A stretch of 64,000 bases of DNA from an uncultured Rhodopila sp. Its GTDB lineage: Bacteria; Pseudomonadota; Alphaproteobacteria; Acetobacterales; Acetobacteraceae. This document shows positions 35,297-44,106 of the stretch, one piece after another (within the stretch, counting starts at the first letter, position 1; every line of letters begins with the position of its first letter). The DNA lies in NCBI RefSeq assembly GCF_903944925.1, contig NZ_CAJATU010000123.1, forward strand, positions 186,001 through 250,000, given 5' to 3'. The notes under the pieces were generated by a model. The model worked only from the letters and a program-made list of their open reading frames with translations. It had not been told where the DNA came from and did no database searches. The position numbers and the translations under genes are program-made.

Positions 35297-37132
35297 CTAC
35301 CGCAGCGGCAACAGCCAAGGCACCAGCAACACACTGACGATCATGACGATGATCGTGAATGGCACGCCAACCTTGACGAAATCGCCGAATACGTAATTGC
35401 CCGGTCCGACCACGAGCGTGTTCACCGGCGACGATATCGGCGTCATGAACGCCGCGGAGGCCGCCAGCGCCACGATCATCGCAAATGGATAGGGTGAGGC
35501 GCCCAGGTCCTTGGCGATTGCCAGCGCCACCGGCGCCATCAGCACGGCGGTCGCCGTGTTGGAAATGAAAAGGCCCAGCAGAGCGGTGATCACGAACAGT
35601 GTCGCGAGGACCATGCGAGGCGTCGCGTTGCCAACGACGGCGATCAGTCCGTCGGCCGCCAGATCGACCCCGCCGGTGCGCTGCAAGGCGATCGAGAACG
35701 GCAGCATGCCGACGATCAGCACAATGCTCTGCCAACTGATCGAGCGATAGCCGCTGTTCAAATCGACACAGCCCAGCAAGCCCATCAGCAGGCAACCGAT
35801 CAATGCGGCCTGCACGTTCGGCACCACACCGCTGACCATCAAGCCGACGACCACGGCCAGGACCGCCAACGCCTGCGGCGCCAGCCTCGCGGCGGGAAGC
35901 ACTTCATCGAACTCCGCCGGCCTGTTGATCACGACCATATTTTCCCGCGCGGAACCAAGCCGGTCGATGTCGGACCAGTAACCGATCAGCAGCAGCGTGT
36001 CGCCGACATCGAGTTTCCGGTCGAGCAGGTTCTGCCCCAGCACGACAGCGCCGCGGCGCAAACCGATCGCGGTCAGGCCAACGTCCCGCCGGACCCTGGC
36101 CTCCCGGATCGTGTGTCCGATCAGTTCGGAGTCGGCCGGCAGGATCACCTCGACCATGCCGAGTTCCTGCGAGTGGTCCGTGTAGTAGCCGGCGCCCTCC
36201 GCCAACGGCAGTTCCTTGAGGCTGTATTGCCCGCAGAGTGCGGGGATGTCGAGGCTGGCTGGCTCGATATCGAACAGCAGGATGTCACCCGCCTGGAATT
36301 CGGTGCGCGGCTGTGGCCGTATCAATTCTGTACCAAAACGTATTGGCCGTTCGACGGCAAGCAGGCTGATGCCGGACGCGCGAACCACGAAATCCTCGCG
36401 CCGCTTGCCGATGACCGGAGACCCCGGCAACACCCGCATGCGATGCTCGCGATCGGCGAGGTGGTACTGATCGATCCATTGCCGCAGGCTGGTCTGGCGT
36501 TGATCGCCGCCCGCGCCTTTCGCGGCGGCTGGCAGCCAGCGCCGCGCGAACAGCATATAGACGACGGCCAGGAGCAGAAGTGGCAGGCCGAAGGGCGTGA
36601 AGCTGAAGAAGCTGAAACCCTGCGCGCCCCGGCGCATCAGTTCGGCATTCACCACAAGGTTCGGCGTGGTGGCCACCAACGTCAGCATGCCGCTGGTCAG
36701 CGCGGCGACGCTCAAGGGCATCATCAACTGGCTCGGCGGAGTTCCGGTGTTTTTCGAGATTCGCAGCACCACGGGGATAAAGATCGCGACAACCGCGGTG
36801 GAGCTCATGAGCGAGCCGAGCGCGCCGACGGCCAGCATCAGCAGGACCAGCATGCGGCTGCTGCTGCTGCCGGCCTTCCGATCGAGCCAGTCGCCCAGGC
36901 GCCGTGCGACGCCGGTGCGTACCAGGCCCTCGCCGATGACGAACAGGGCGGCGATCAGCACGATATTCGGGTCGCTGAAACCAGCCAGCGCCTCGTTGGT
37001 CGTGATCACGCCGGTTAACGGCAGCAGCACGATCATCAGCAGCGCCACGGCGTCCATGCGCGGCTTGTTGAGCACGAACATTGCCACCGCGGCGGCAAGC
37101 AGAAGCAGAACCAGAGCGAGATCGGTATTCAT
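35297..37132 (-). CDS. SLC13-type (DASS/ArsB superfamily) permease with RCK_C domains
   Basis: An inner-membrane ion/anion transporter of 611 residues. Hydrophobic helices fill about residues 1-200 (LALVLLLLAAAVAMFVL, PNIVLIAALFVIGEGL, STAVVAIFIPVVLRI, and the signature TLVATTPNLVVNAEL) and about 400-611. Two TrkA-C/RCK_C-type regulatory domains sit between them, at about 210-300 and 300-380 (MVEVILPADSELIGHTIREA, VVLGQNLLDRKLDVGDTLLLIG). The second half repeats the hairpin signature MTPISSPVNTLVVGPG. This architecture is typical of proteins annotated as sodium/sulfate or dicarboxylate symporters. Actual substrate is unknown. It is divergent from glutaminase and probably co-transcribed with the downstream solenoid-like membrane protein. 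Confidence 0.88.
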   Translation of the reverse strand: MNTDLALVLLLLAAAVAMFVLNKPRMDAVALLMIVLLPLTGVITTNEALAGFSDPNIVLIAALFVIGEGLVRTGVARRLGDWLDRKAGSSSSRMLVLLMLAVGALGSLMSSTAVVAIFIPVVLRISKNTGTPPSQLMMPLSVAALTSGMLTLVATTPNLVVNAELMRRGAQGFSFFSFTPFGLPLLLLAVVYMLFARRWLPAAAKGAGGDQRQTSLRQWIDQYHLADREHRMRVLPGSPVIGKRREDFVVRASGISLLAVERPIRFGTELIRPQPRTEFQAGDILLFDIEPASLDIPALCGQYSLKELPLAEGAGYYTDHSQELGMVEVILPADSELIGHTIREARVRRDVGLTAIGLRRGAVVLGQNLLDRKLDVGDTLLLIGYWSDIDRLGSARENMVVINRPAEFDEVLPAARLAPQALAVLAVVVGLMVSGVVPNVQAALIGCLLMGLLGCVDLNSGYRSISWQSIVLIVGMLPFSIALQRTGGVDLAADGLIAVVGNATPRMVLATLFVITALLGLFISNTATAVLMAPVALAIAKDLGASPYPFAMIVALAASAAFMTPISSPVNTLVVGPGNYVFGDFVKVGVPFTIIVMIVSVLLVPWLLPLR

Positions 37133-37605
37133 TGCCCGGCGCCTTCAGAGCAAAGGTCCCAGTGCAAACTGAACCTTGCGAGGTCGAACACAGTCTTGCT
37201 CCTGACGATCGCGCCAATCACGTTGGTTTTCTCCCTGTACCGGGTTGGCCGCCCGGAGATGATCGTTGTAGGGGTGCCTGCCTGGCACAGTAAGTTTCGC
37301 AGGCGCTGCTGTCCATGCCGGGAACGTTAACCAATTGCAGTCCGGGAGCATGCATTCGGTCGATCCATGTGCCTTTGGGCGCATAAACCGTAACGTCTTT
37401 GCGGTCCCTTCAGTGGTCGTCAAGTCTCCATTATCGCGTATAACGAATGACTGCCGCGAATTCAAGACGTATCAGCGAGCGTTTCTACCCTCTTGTTCGA
37501 CAAGATTGGGACGGTATGAACAGTCGTGAGACGATGGGCCATCGCCGCACGGTCCGGTAAGTGGAACCGTCATGTACAAGAACGGTGCGCCTGGCGGGAG
37601 ACGGG
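37133..37605. other. Divergent intergenic region, permease and glutaminase
   Basis: About 470 bases separate the divergent starts of the SLC13 permease (minus) and glutaminase (plus). It must contain both promoters, but I find no clear hexamer pair, riboswitch-like structure or RNA gene. The stretch around 37420-37470 is the least GC-rich part. Confidence 0.35.
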
Positions 37606-38613
37606 ATGGTAACGGCTTACCAAGACGACCCGTGGTATGTTTCGACCGGCAACCTGCCGGTCGAGGAGGACGTGGTTGTTGCGCTTCGAGAGGTGCACGC
37701 CCGCTACGCCACCGAGACCATGGGCGACGTGTCGCAGGTCTATCCGGCCCTGGCCCGGGTCCCCGCCGGCTTGTTCGGCGTCTCGATCGTTGCCAATACG
37801 GGTAACGTTTATGAGGCCGGTGACGCCGCGTACCTGTTTTCCATCATGAGCGTGTCCAAGCCTTTCATACTCGCCCTTGTCTGCCAGGCGGTCGGGTGGG
37901 AGCGGGTGCGCGATGGCGTCGGCGCCAACGCTACCGGGCTGCCCTTCAATTCGGTCGCCGCGATCGAGGTCAGCGCCGACGGCCGCACCAATCCGATGGT
38001 CAATTCGGGCGCCATAGCCACCACGAGCCTCGTGCCGGGTGGCTCGGTCGCGGCCCGCTGGGAGTTCATTCACCAAGGGCTGTCCCGTTTCGCCGGCCGT
38101 GATCTGGCGTTGGATGAGGAGGTGTTGGCCTCCGCGACCGACACCAATTTCCGCAACCGCAGCATCGTACAGTTCCTGCACTCGCGCGGGCGGGTGTTCT
38201 GCGACCCGATGGAGGCGGTCGATCTCTACACGAGGCAGTGCTCGCTGTCGGTATCGGCGCATGATCTGGCCGTGATGGGCGCGACGCTGGCTGACGGGGG
38301 GGTCAATCCCCTGACACGCGAACGGGTCGTGGACGCCCATTCCTGCCGCTACGCCCTGGCGGTCATGGCGACGGCGGGCATGTACGAAAACTCGGGTGAA
38401 TGGCTGTGCGACATCGGCTTGCCCGGCAAGAGCGGTATCGGGGGCGGCATCGTGACAGTGTCACCGGGCAAGGGAGCGCTTGGCACCTTCGCCCCGCCGC
38501 TGGACCAGGCTGGTAACAGCGTGCGCGGCATCCTGGCCGCCAAGGCGCTGTCGCACCGGCTTGGCCTCGACCTGTTCATGTCGAAGCCCGCGGTCTCCCC
38601 GTCCGACTCTTAG
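37606..38613 (+). CDS. glsA: Glutaminase A (serine-dependent beta-lactamase fold)
   Basis: Hydrolyses L-glutamine to glutamate and ammonia. The protein has 335 residues, near the usual 300-330. The catalytic SxxK motif is in FSIMSVSKPF (about 80-89). Conserved family segments include NPMVNSGAIA, TNFRNRSI, the DLYTRQCSLSVSAHDLAVMGATLADGG region and the GKSGIGGGIV glycine-rich lid. The ATG at 37606 is chosen because GGGAGACGGG precedes it directly and the family starts near this point; an upstream GTG at 37561 would add 15 non-conserved residues. It stands alone, divergent from the permease. Glutaminases are often linked to acid resistance through ammonia release, but nothing here proves that role. 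Confidence 0.9.
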   Translation: MVTAYQDDPWYVSTGNLPVEEDVVVALREVHARYATETMGDVSQVYPALARVPAGLFGVSIVANTGNVYEAGDAAYLFSIMSVSKPFILALVCQAVGWERVRDGVGANATGLPFNSVAAIEVSADGRTNPMVNSGAIATTSLVPGGSVAARWEFIHQGLSRFAGRDLALDEEVLASATDTNFRNRSIVQFLHSRGRVFCDPMEAVDLYTRQCSLSVSAHDLAVMGATLADGGVNPLTRERVVDAHSCRYALAVMATAGMYENSGEWLCDIGLPGKSGIGGGIVTVSPGKGALGTFAPPLDQAGNSVRGILAAKALSHRLGLDLFMSKPAVSPSDS

Positions 38614-38799
38614 CCCGGCATTCTGGAAGAAACCCGTATGGGCGCCACAAACCCGACGAGCTGCCACCGCGCCCTCGCCCGACGAACCGCGCCGCGGCGC
38701 GGCCGAGCAATCATGTTCTGTCGGAAAAGACTGCCTGTCTTGTACGTTGCGAGCACTATCGTTACATGGCAGGTCAGGCCGGCAGACCAACGGCAGCAA

Positions 38800-39075
38800 A
38801 AACTCAAAGCCCTGGTCTTTGTCGCCGGTCTGGCACCCGACAGCGGTGAGGGCGCCCCCAGCCTTGGCGACCGGTTTCCGCATGGCACCGTTGCCTGCGC
38901 ACTGGCGCCCCCGATCCCACGGGCGGATGGCGCCGAGGATCTCTACATCCGACAGGAAAAGTACTGGGCACAGTTCGCCGCCGACGTGCCTGAAAGCGCA
39001 GCACGCGAAATGACAGCAACCCAGCGTCCGATCGCGAAGGCCGCACTCGGTGAGCCATCGAGCGCGCCGGCCGGC
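38800..39075 (+). pseudogene. Alpha/beta-hydrolase remnant
   Basis: Within a longer uninformative open frame, about 90 codons read like the middle of an alpha/beta hydrolase: KALVFVAGLAPDSGEGAPSL, then ADGAEDLYIRQEKYWAQFAA, then MTATQRPIAKAAL and GEPSSAPAG. The N-terminal catalytic part with the nucleophile elbow and the C-terminal Asp/His part are missing on both sides. The flanking sequence matches nothing. This is what a decayed gene left by deletion or transfer looks like. Identification is from remembered family sequences and not from a search. Confidence 0.6.
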
Positions 39076-39177
39076 AGGACGGCGCCAGGCCGCCGAACGC
39101 GCGCAACGCCATTGCGATGCCGAAACCGGGTTGGCCGCCGTCCTTATGCTGAACCCGTCCCGGGCGGCGAGCCGCGG

Positions 39178-41145
39178 CTAGGTCACCGGATGGTCCGGAG
39201 CGTCGCCGCCGCCTTTGCCCACAATGGTCAGGAAAGCCTGCGCTTCCTCCTTGCGCTCGAACACATGCGGGGCAATGTTGCGTTTTGAGAACGCTTCGCC
39301 CAGCTTCGCGCGCATGAACGCACTTGTCGCGTAGCGTGTGATCTTGGTAAAGTAATGCGCCAGGAAGTATCGATCCATTTCGGCATAGCCGTCGATCATA
39401 TGCTCGCTGATGCGGAACCGGTCGTAGTTGATCACCACGCCGACCCGTGTGCCGGCGGCGCGGCAGCGCTGCTCGCAGATATCCCAGATCGCCTTGACGT
39501 CCTCGGCGACCCGCACGTACATGCCTTCGAAATTCAGGAACAGAATATTCCGCTCGGCGTCGTAGGTTACCCGTTCCGGCAACGACAGATTGAGCAGTTC
39601 GGCGCCGAGGTCCATCGGCTCCGGATTGAAAATCCGCGCATCCATCATCCCGTACTCGCTGATGATCGGCTCGAAATCCATATACGGCAGGATGTCGCGG
39701 GCGACATCGATCCCGGGCGCAACCTCGATCAGCGCCAGGCCGCGCCGCACCCGGCGGAACACGCAGCGCTCGGTGACGTAATAGACCGGCTTGCCCCGGT
39801 CGTAGGCGTATTGGCCGTTGAAGGTGATCTGCTCGACCTGTTTGGGAAACTTCCGCTGCTTTCCCTCTTCCAGAATACGCAGCGTGCCGTCCTCGACCGA
39901 CAGTTTGAGACCGCTGCCGGTGAACGTGCCGACGAACACCACCAGCCGCGCGTTCTGGCTGATGTTGATGAATCCGCCCGCCCCGTTGACCCGTCCGCCG
40001 AACCGGCTGACGTTGACGTTCCCCGCCGCATCGCACTCCGCCATGCCGAGGCACGCCATATCCAGGCCGCCGCCGTCGTAGAAATCGAACTGCTGATTCT
40101 CGTCGAGCACGGCGTCCATGTTCACGCCGGTGCCGAAATCGCCGCCGCTGGACGGAATGCCGCCGACAAGCCCGGATTCGACCGACAGCGTCAGGAGATG
40201 CAGGATGCCTTCCTCGCTGGCCACCGCGGCGACGCCCTCGGGCATGCCGACACCCAGATTGATGATGCCGTTGGGCGGCACTTCGAACGCGGCACGCCGG
40301 GCGATGATCTTGCGTTCGTCGATGGCGCTCGACGCCTGGCTGGGACGCGGCGTGCGGTATTCGCCCGCATACGCCCCGCTGTATTGCGTGCGCAGCGTCT
40401 GCTTGTGCTCGTGCGGCTCGGCCACCACGATGCAGTCCACCAGGATGCCCGGAACCTTCACCTGCCGCGGCGGCAAGGAGCCGCGCTCGGCAATGCGCTC
40501 AACCTGAGCAATAACAATGCCGTTACTGTTCTTGGCCGCCATGGCCATGGCGAGGTTGTTCAAGGTCAGCGCTTCCCGCTCCATGGTCATGTTGCCGAAG
40601 GTGTCGGCGGTACTGCCGCGAATGAAGGCGACATTCACTTTGCCGACTTTGTAGAACAGCCAGTCTTCGCCCTCGATAGTCACGACATCGACAATGTCCT
40701 TGGTGGTGACCTCGTTGACCCGGCCGCCGCCATACCGCGGATCGACGAAGGTGTGCAGCCCGACCTTCGAGAAGGAGCCGGGTTTGCCGCCCGCAAGGTC
40801 GCGAAACAGTTGCGCGATGATGCCCTGCGGCAGGTTGTAGGCCTGGATCTTGTTCTCCAGCGCGAGATTCCTCACCTTGGGCATGCGGCCCCAGTTGCCG
40901 GCCACGACCCGGCGCAGCAAACCCTCATGGCCGAGGTGATTGAGCCCCAGCTCCTTGCCGTCGCCCTGGCCGGCGGCAGCGAACACGGCAAGGTTGCGGG
41001 GCGTGCCGGTGGCCAGGAAGCGGCGCTCGAGCGCCGACAGCAGCGCTTCGGCGAAACCGGTCTGGACAAAGCCGGTGCTGGCCAGCGTGTCGCCGTCATG
41101 GATCAGGGCGATTGCCTCGTCAGCCGTAACAATCTTACTGCGCAT
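39178..41145 (-). CDS. Fused acyl-CoA:acetate/3-ketoacid CoA-transferase
   Basis: A 655-residue CoA-transferase with alpha and beta parts in one chain. The alpha half starts KIVTADEAIALIHDGDTLAS and has the glycine-rich AFIRGSTADTFGN region. The beta half has NLGVGMPEGVAAVASEEG, and the likely catalytic Glu323 in LTLSVESGLVGG, which would form a glutamyl-CoA thioester. The family normally ends near 530; here about 125 extra residues follow (from about 528, LPERVTYDAERN, to the end), forming an alpha/beta region of unknown role that I believe occurs in other alphaproteobacterial homologues. The start has an excellent GGGAGG. It lies 203 bases downstream of the LysR-type gene on the same strand. 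Substrate is not determinable: acetoacetate, acetate, propionate or a dicarboxylate are possible. Confidence 0.87.
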   Translation of the reverse strand: MRSKIVTADEAIALIHDGDTLASTGFVQTGFAEALLSALERRFLATGTPRNLAVFAAAGQGDGKELGLNHLGHEGLLRRVVAGNWGRMPKVRNLALENKIQAYNLPQGIIAQLFRDLAGGKPGSFSKVGLHTFVDPRYGGGRVNEVTTKDIVDVVTIEGEDWLFYKVGKVNVAFIRGSTADTFGNMTMEREALTLNNLAMAMAAKNSNGIVIAQVERIAERGSLPPRQVKVPGILVDCIVVAEPHEHKQTLRTQYSGAYAGEYRTPRPSQASSAIDERKIIARRAAFEVPPNGIINLGVGMPEGVAAVASEEGILHLLTLSVESGLVGGIPSSGGDFGTGVNMDAVLDENQQFDFYDGGGLDMACLGMAECDAAGNVNVSRFGGRVNGAGGFINISQNARLVVFVGTFTGSGLKLSVEDGTLRILEEGKQRKFPKQVEQITFNGQYAYDRGKPVYYVTERCVFRRVRRGLALIEVAPGIDVARDILPYMDFEPIISEYGMMDARIFNPEPMDLGAELLNLSLPERVTYDAERNILFLNFEGMYVRVAEDVKAIWDICEQRCRAAGTRVGVVINYDRFRISEHMIDGYAEMDRYFLAHYFTKITRYATSAFMRAKLGEAFSKRNIAPHVFERKEEAQAFLTIVGKGGGDAPDHPVT

Positions 41146-41348
41146 GGATCCGCCTCCCTTTTTTTGTCTTCGGATGACCGCGGGACCGACACTGACCGGA
41201 TCTGCGGCCCGCGCATGTCGTTCCGATAGCGTCCCGTCTTCGATCTTCTACAAGAATCTTCCTATCGTGGTCATTCAAACGTACTCTGTCGGTTGGGCTT
41301 ATTCAAGTTGCGGCCCAGCCCGTCTTCACCACCCTGCCCCACCGGTCG

Positions 41349-42248
41349 TTACGATAGCCCTGGCTGACGGTCCGCCAGCAACAGCGATATGAAGGCCTGC
41401 GCGGCGCCGGAAGGGCGCTTGTCGCGCCGCTGGAGAAGGAACCATTTGCGGACAATCGGAAAACCCTCAACCGGCAGGATAATAAGGCGCCGGGTTTCAA
41501 GTTCCAGCTCTATCGTCTGCGCCGGTACAATGCCGATCCCAAGGCCGGCCTGCACCGCCTGTTTGATCGCTTCGTTGCTGCTGAGTTCGCAGCCGGGCCG
41601 GTAGGCCAGCTTATTGGCCGCGAAATGCCGCTCTATTGTCGCACGCGTGCCTGATCCAGGCTCGCGAAGCAGCAACGTCTCATCCTCCAGCCGGCCGAGC
41701 GCGATCGGACCGGTCCCGGCGAGGCGGTGGTCGGGCGCGGCGATGACGACGAGTGGATTGTCCATGAAGTGCTGCGCGTCGGTATCCGCGCCCTCCGGCG
41801 GCTGGCCGGTGATGGCCAGATCGGCCTGATTGTCCGAGAGCGCGCTGAGCACCGCATCGCGGTTGACCACCTGCAGGCTCATGCGCACACCCGGATATTG
41901 CCCGGTGAACGTGGCGATCAGTTTCGGCAGGAAATAAATCGCGGTGGAGACGACGGCGAGGCGGAGCACCCCGCGCTCCAGCCCGCGAAACTGGTCCATC
42001 GCAGACCTCAGGTCCATCACCTGGGCGTTGATCCTTGCCGCATGGTTGCGCAGTTCCTGCCCTGCTTCCGTCAGGCAGAGCCGCTTGCCGATCTGGTCGA
42101 TCAGCGGCAACCCGATCTGATCCTCAAGCTGCTTGACCTGCATGGAGACGGCCGGCTGGGTCAGCAGGAGATCTCCGGCCGCGCGCGATATGGAGGCGTG
42201 CCGCGCCACAGCCTCAAAAATCCGCAATTGGCGCAGCGTGATGTTCAT
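41349..42248 (-). CDS. LysR-family transcriptional regulator, CbbR-like
   Basis: A 299-residue regulator. The N-terminal winged helix-turn-helix spans about residues 1-60 (LRQLRIFEAVARHASISRAA, LLLTQPAVSMQVKQLE). A linker helix and a periplasmic-binding-protein-like effector domain follow (LRLAVVSTAIYFLPKLI). The sequence resembles CbbR/RbcR regulators of carbon fixation, which sense metabolites such as phosphoenolpyruvate or RuBP; here no RuBisCO is nearby. It is divergent from dabB-dabA, the usual LysR geometry for an autoregulated activator. The ATG at 42248 is chosen because the DNA-binding domain starts there and GGGGAAAGG lies upstream. Likely operator sites are at 42382-42405 and 46816-46839. 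Confidence 0.87.
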   Translation of the reverse strand: MNITLRQLRIFEAVARHASISRAAGDLLLTQPAVSMQVKQLEDQIGLPLIDQIGKRLCLTEAGQELRNHAARINAQVMDLRSAMDQFRGLERGVLRLAVVSTAIYFLPKLIATFTGQYPGVRMSLQVVNRDAVLSALSDNQADLAITGQPPEGADTDAQHFMDNPLVVIAAPDHRLAGTGPIALGRLEDETLLLREPGSGTRATIERHFAANKLAYRPGCELSSNEAIKQAVQAGLGIGIVPAQTIELELETRRLIILPVEGFPIVRKWFLLQRRDKRPSGAAQAFISLLLADRQPGLS

Positions 42249-42381
42249 GCCGACCTTTCCCCCGTTCCGATTTTTCGCGTTGCCTACCATAAACGGAGCA
42301 GTGGTGGGAAGGCGAAGATTTCGCTATTCTGGGGTCGGTTCCATTGATATTCATGACCTTGGAACGCAACATCAGACGCGT

Positions 42382-42405
42382 TGATGAAAGCATAAAAACT
42401 TCTGA
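42382..42405. promoter_or_regulatory. Putative CbbR-type operator upstream of dabB
   Basis: The sequence has TGA-N8-TAA-N7-TGA, i.e. two overlapping TNA-N7/8-TNA boxes as in the published CbbR consensus. It lies in the gap between the divergent LysR gene and dabB, 93 bases before dabB. The same order and spacing recurs at 46816-46839, and the 30 bases ending at 42410 match those ending at 46844 at 22 positions, the last 11 identical. Binding is inferred. Confidence 0.6.
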
Positions 42406-42498
42406 ATATCCGTCCCGGCCGTGATGGCTATGACGTTGCGCGTGTCCATCCCCCGAGGCCGGCTTGCGCTTGCATTCACTCCAGCGCTGGAGGCTTGA

Positions 42499-44106
42499 AT
42501 GGTTACGACGTCTCTCTGGCTTGCCGCGGCCGGTCCGGTTTCCCTCGCCGGCATCGGTTGCTATGCGGCGCGGACTTCAAGCGCACCGATACGCCGCATC
42601 ACCTGGCTGGCGGAGGCCGCTGCCCTGCTCGCGCTCGGCGCGGCGCTGGCAACCGCCGGGGCTGTTGCGGTGCACGGCAGTTTGCAATCTCCCACGCTGG
42701 GCCTGTCCGGTATCGGCTTCAGCCTCTACGCCGATCGGCTAAGCGCGGTGATGGTGTGTCTTGTCGCGTTCGTCGGCGCGATCGTTGTGGCCTATAGCCG
42801 CACCTACATGGATGGCGACCCCGGTCATGCGCGGTTCACCGGCCGGCTTTGCATCACGCTGTCCGCGGTATTGCTGGTGATCCTGGCCGGCAACCTTTTG
42901 CTGTTCGCAGTGGCCTGGTTCTGCACAAGCTTGGCTTTGAATCGGCTCTTGCTGTTCTATCCGGAGCGGCCGGCCGCATTGCTCGCGGCACGCAAGAAAT
43001 TCGTTGCAAGCCGGCTCGGGGATCTGTGCCTTATCGGCGCTTGCGTTCTACTGTACCGCGCGTTCGGCAGCCTCGACTACGCGGCCATCTTTGCCAGCGC
43101 CGACACGATGCGCGGTGTGGCGCAAACCCCGGCGGCGGCCCATGCCATCGCCATTCTGCTGGTTTGCACGGCAATGTTGAAATCCGCGCAGTTCCCCACC
43201 CATGGCTGGCTGATCGAGGTGATGGAGACGCCGACGCCGGTCTCGGCGCTGTTGCACGCCGGAATCATCAATGCCGGCGGCTTCCTTATTATCCGTTTCT
43301 CGGACGTCATCACATTGTCGTTGCCGTCCCTGCACATGCTCGCTTTGCTTGGCGGCTGCACTGCGCTGTTCGGCTCGGTCGTGATGCTGACGCAAACATC
43401 CATCAAAGTGTCGCTCGCCTGGTCCACCGTGGCGCAGATGGGATTCATGATGCTGGAATGCGGCCTCGGCGCTTTCTCAGCCGCAACGCTGCACATCGTG
43501 GCGCACTCGTTCTACAAGGCGCATGCGTTTCTTTCCTCGGGCAGCGTGATCGATATCTATCGCACATCGTTCACGCCGAACCCCGGCGGCAAGCCGCACC
43601 CGCTGCGCTGGATCTTCGCAATCGGCGGCGTGCTTGCCGTGACGTTTCTGTTCAGCGTGGCGACAGGCTACACCATCACCGCACAGCCCGGCGTATTCGC
43701 GCTCGGCGCCGTGCTGTTGCTCAGCCTGACGCACCTGGTCGCCAATGGCATCGACGAGCGGCCGAACGGCTATGTCGTCGGGCGCGTGCTGGCGATGGCC
43801 TGCTTTGTCGCAATCGCTTATTTCGGGTTGCAGTTCGGCGCCGATTACCTGCTGGACGGCTCGCTGCCGAAAGCGCAGCCGTTGCGCGGCCCATTCGGAG
43901 TGCTGCTGGTCGCGATGATCGTCGGTTCTTACTCAGTCGTTATATTCTTGCAGGGATCTGCGGCGAAGCATCAGGCGCAGCCGCGCTGGCAGGCGCTCTA
44001 TGCGCATGTGCATAGTGGCTTCTATGTAAACACTTTGGCCAACCGGCTGGTGCTGCAGTATTGGCCAAGACCCGCGCCGTCCCGAAGCACGGGAGCGCAC
44101 GCATGA
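42499..44106 (+). CDS. dabB: DabB, membrane subunit of the inorganic-carbon uptake complex
   Basis: A 535-residue integral membrane protein of the NuoL/MrpA proton-channel family with about 13 hydrophobic helices. The conserved channel segments FPTHGWLIEVMETPTPVSAL and AGIINAGGFLIIRF are present. Unlike true complex I subunits it stands beside dabA and a CbbR-like regulator, the arrangement of DAB (DABs accumulate bicarbonate) systems. DabB is thought to use the cation or proton gradient to drive DabA, which converts CO2 to bicarbonate in the cytoplasm. A strong GGAGG lies 6 bases before the start. The gene overlaps dabA by four bases (ATGA), so production is coupled. Confidence 0.9.
   Translation: MVTTSLWLAAAGPVSLAGIGCYAARTSSAPIRRITWLAEAAALLALGAALATAGAVAVHGSLQSPTLGLSGIGFSLYADRLSAVMVCLVAFVGAIVVAYSRTYMDGDPGHARFTGRLCITLSAVLLVILAGNLLLFAVAWFCTSLALNRLLLFYPERPAALLAARKKFVASRLGDLCLIGACVLLYRAFGSLDYAAIFASADTMRGVAQTPAAAHAIAILLVCTAMLKSAQFPTHGWLIEVMETPTPVSALLHAGIINAGGFLIIRFSDVITLSLPSLHMLALLGGCTALFGSVVMLTQTSIKVSLAWSTVAQMGFMMLECGLGAFSAATLHIVAHSFYKAHAFLSSGSVIDIYRTSFTPNPGGKPHPLRWIFAIGGVLAVTFLFSVATGYTITAQPGVFALGAVLLLSLTHLVANGIDERPNGYVVGRVLAMACFVAIAYFGLQFGADYLLDGSLPKAQPLRGPFGVLLVAMIVGSYSVVIFLQGSAAKHQAQPRWQALYAHVHSGFYVNTLANRLVLQYWPRPAPSRSTGAHA

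Noticed and set aside
42849-44015. A 388-codon plus-strand frame within dabB
   Set aside because: Arg/His/Ala-rich shadow of dabB in another frame without domains.
42499-44106. Calling dabB a complex I (nuoL) gene
   Set aside because: It overlaps dabA and adjoins a CbbR-like regulator, with no other nuo genes nearby; this is the DAB arrangement.
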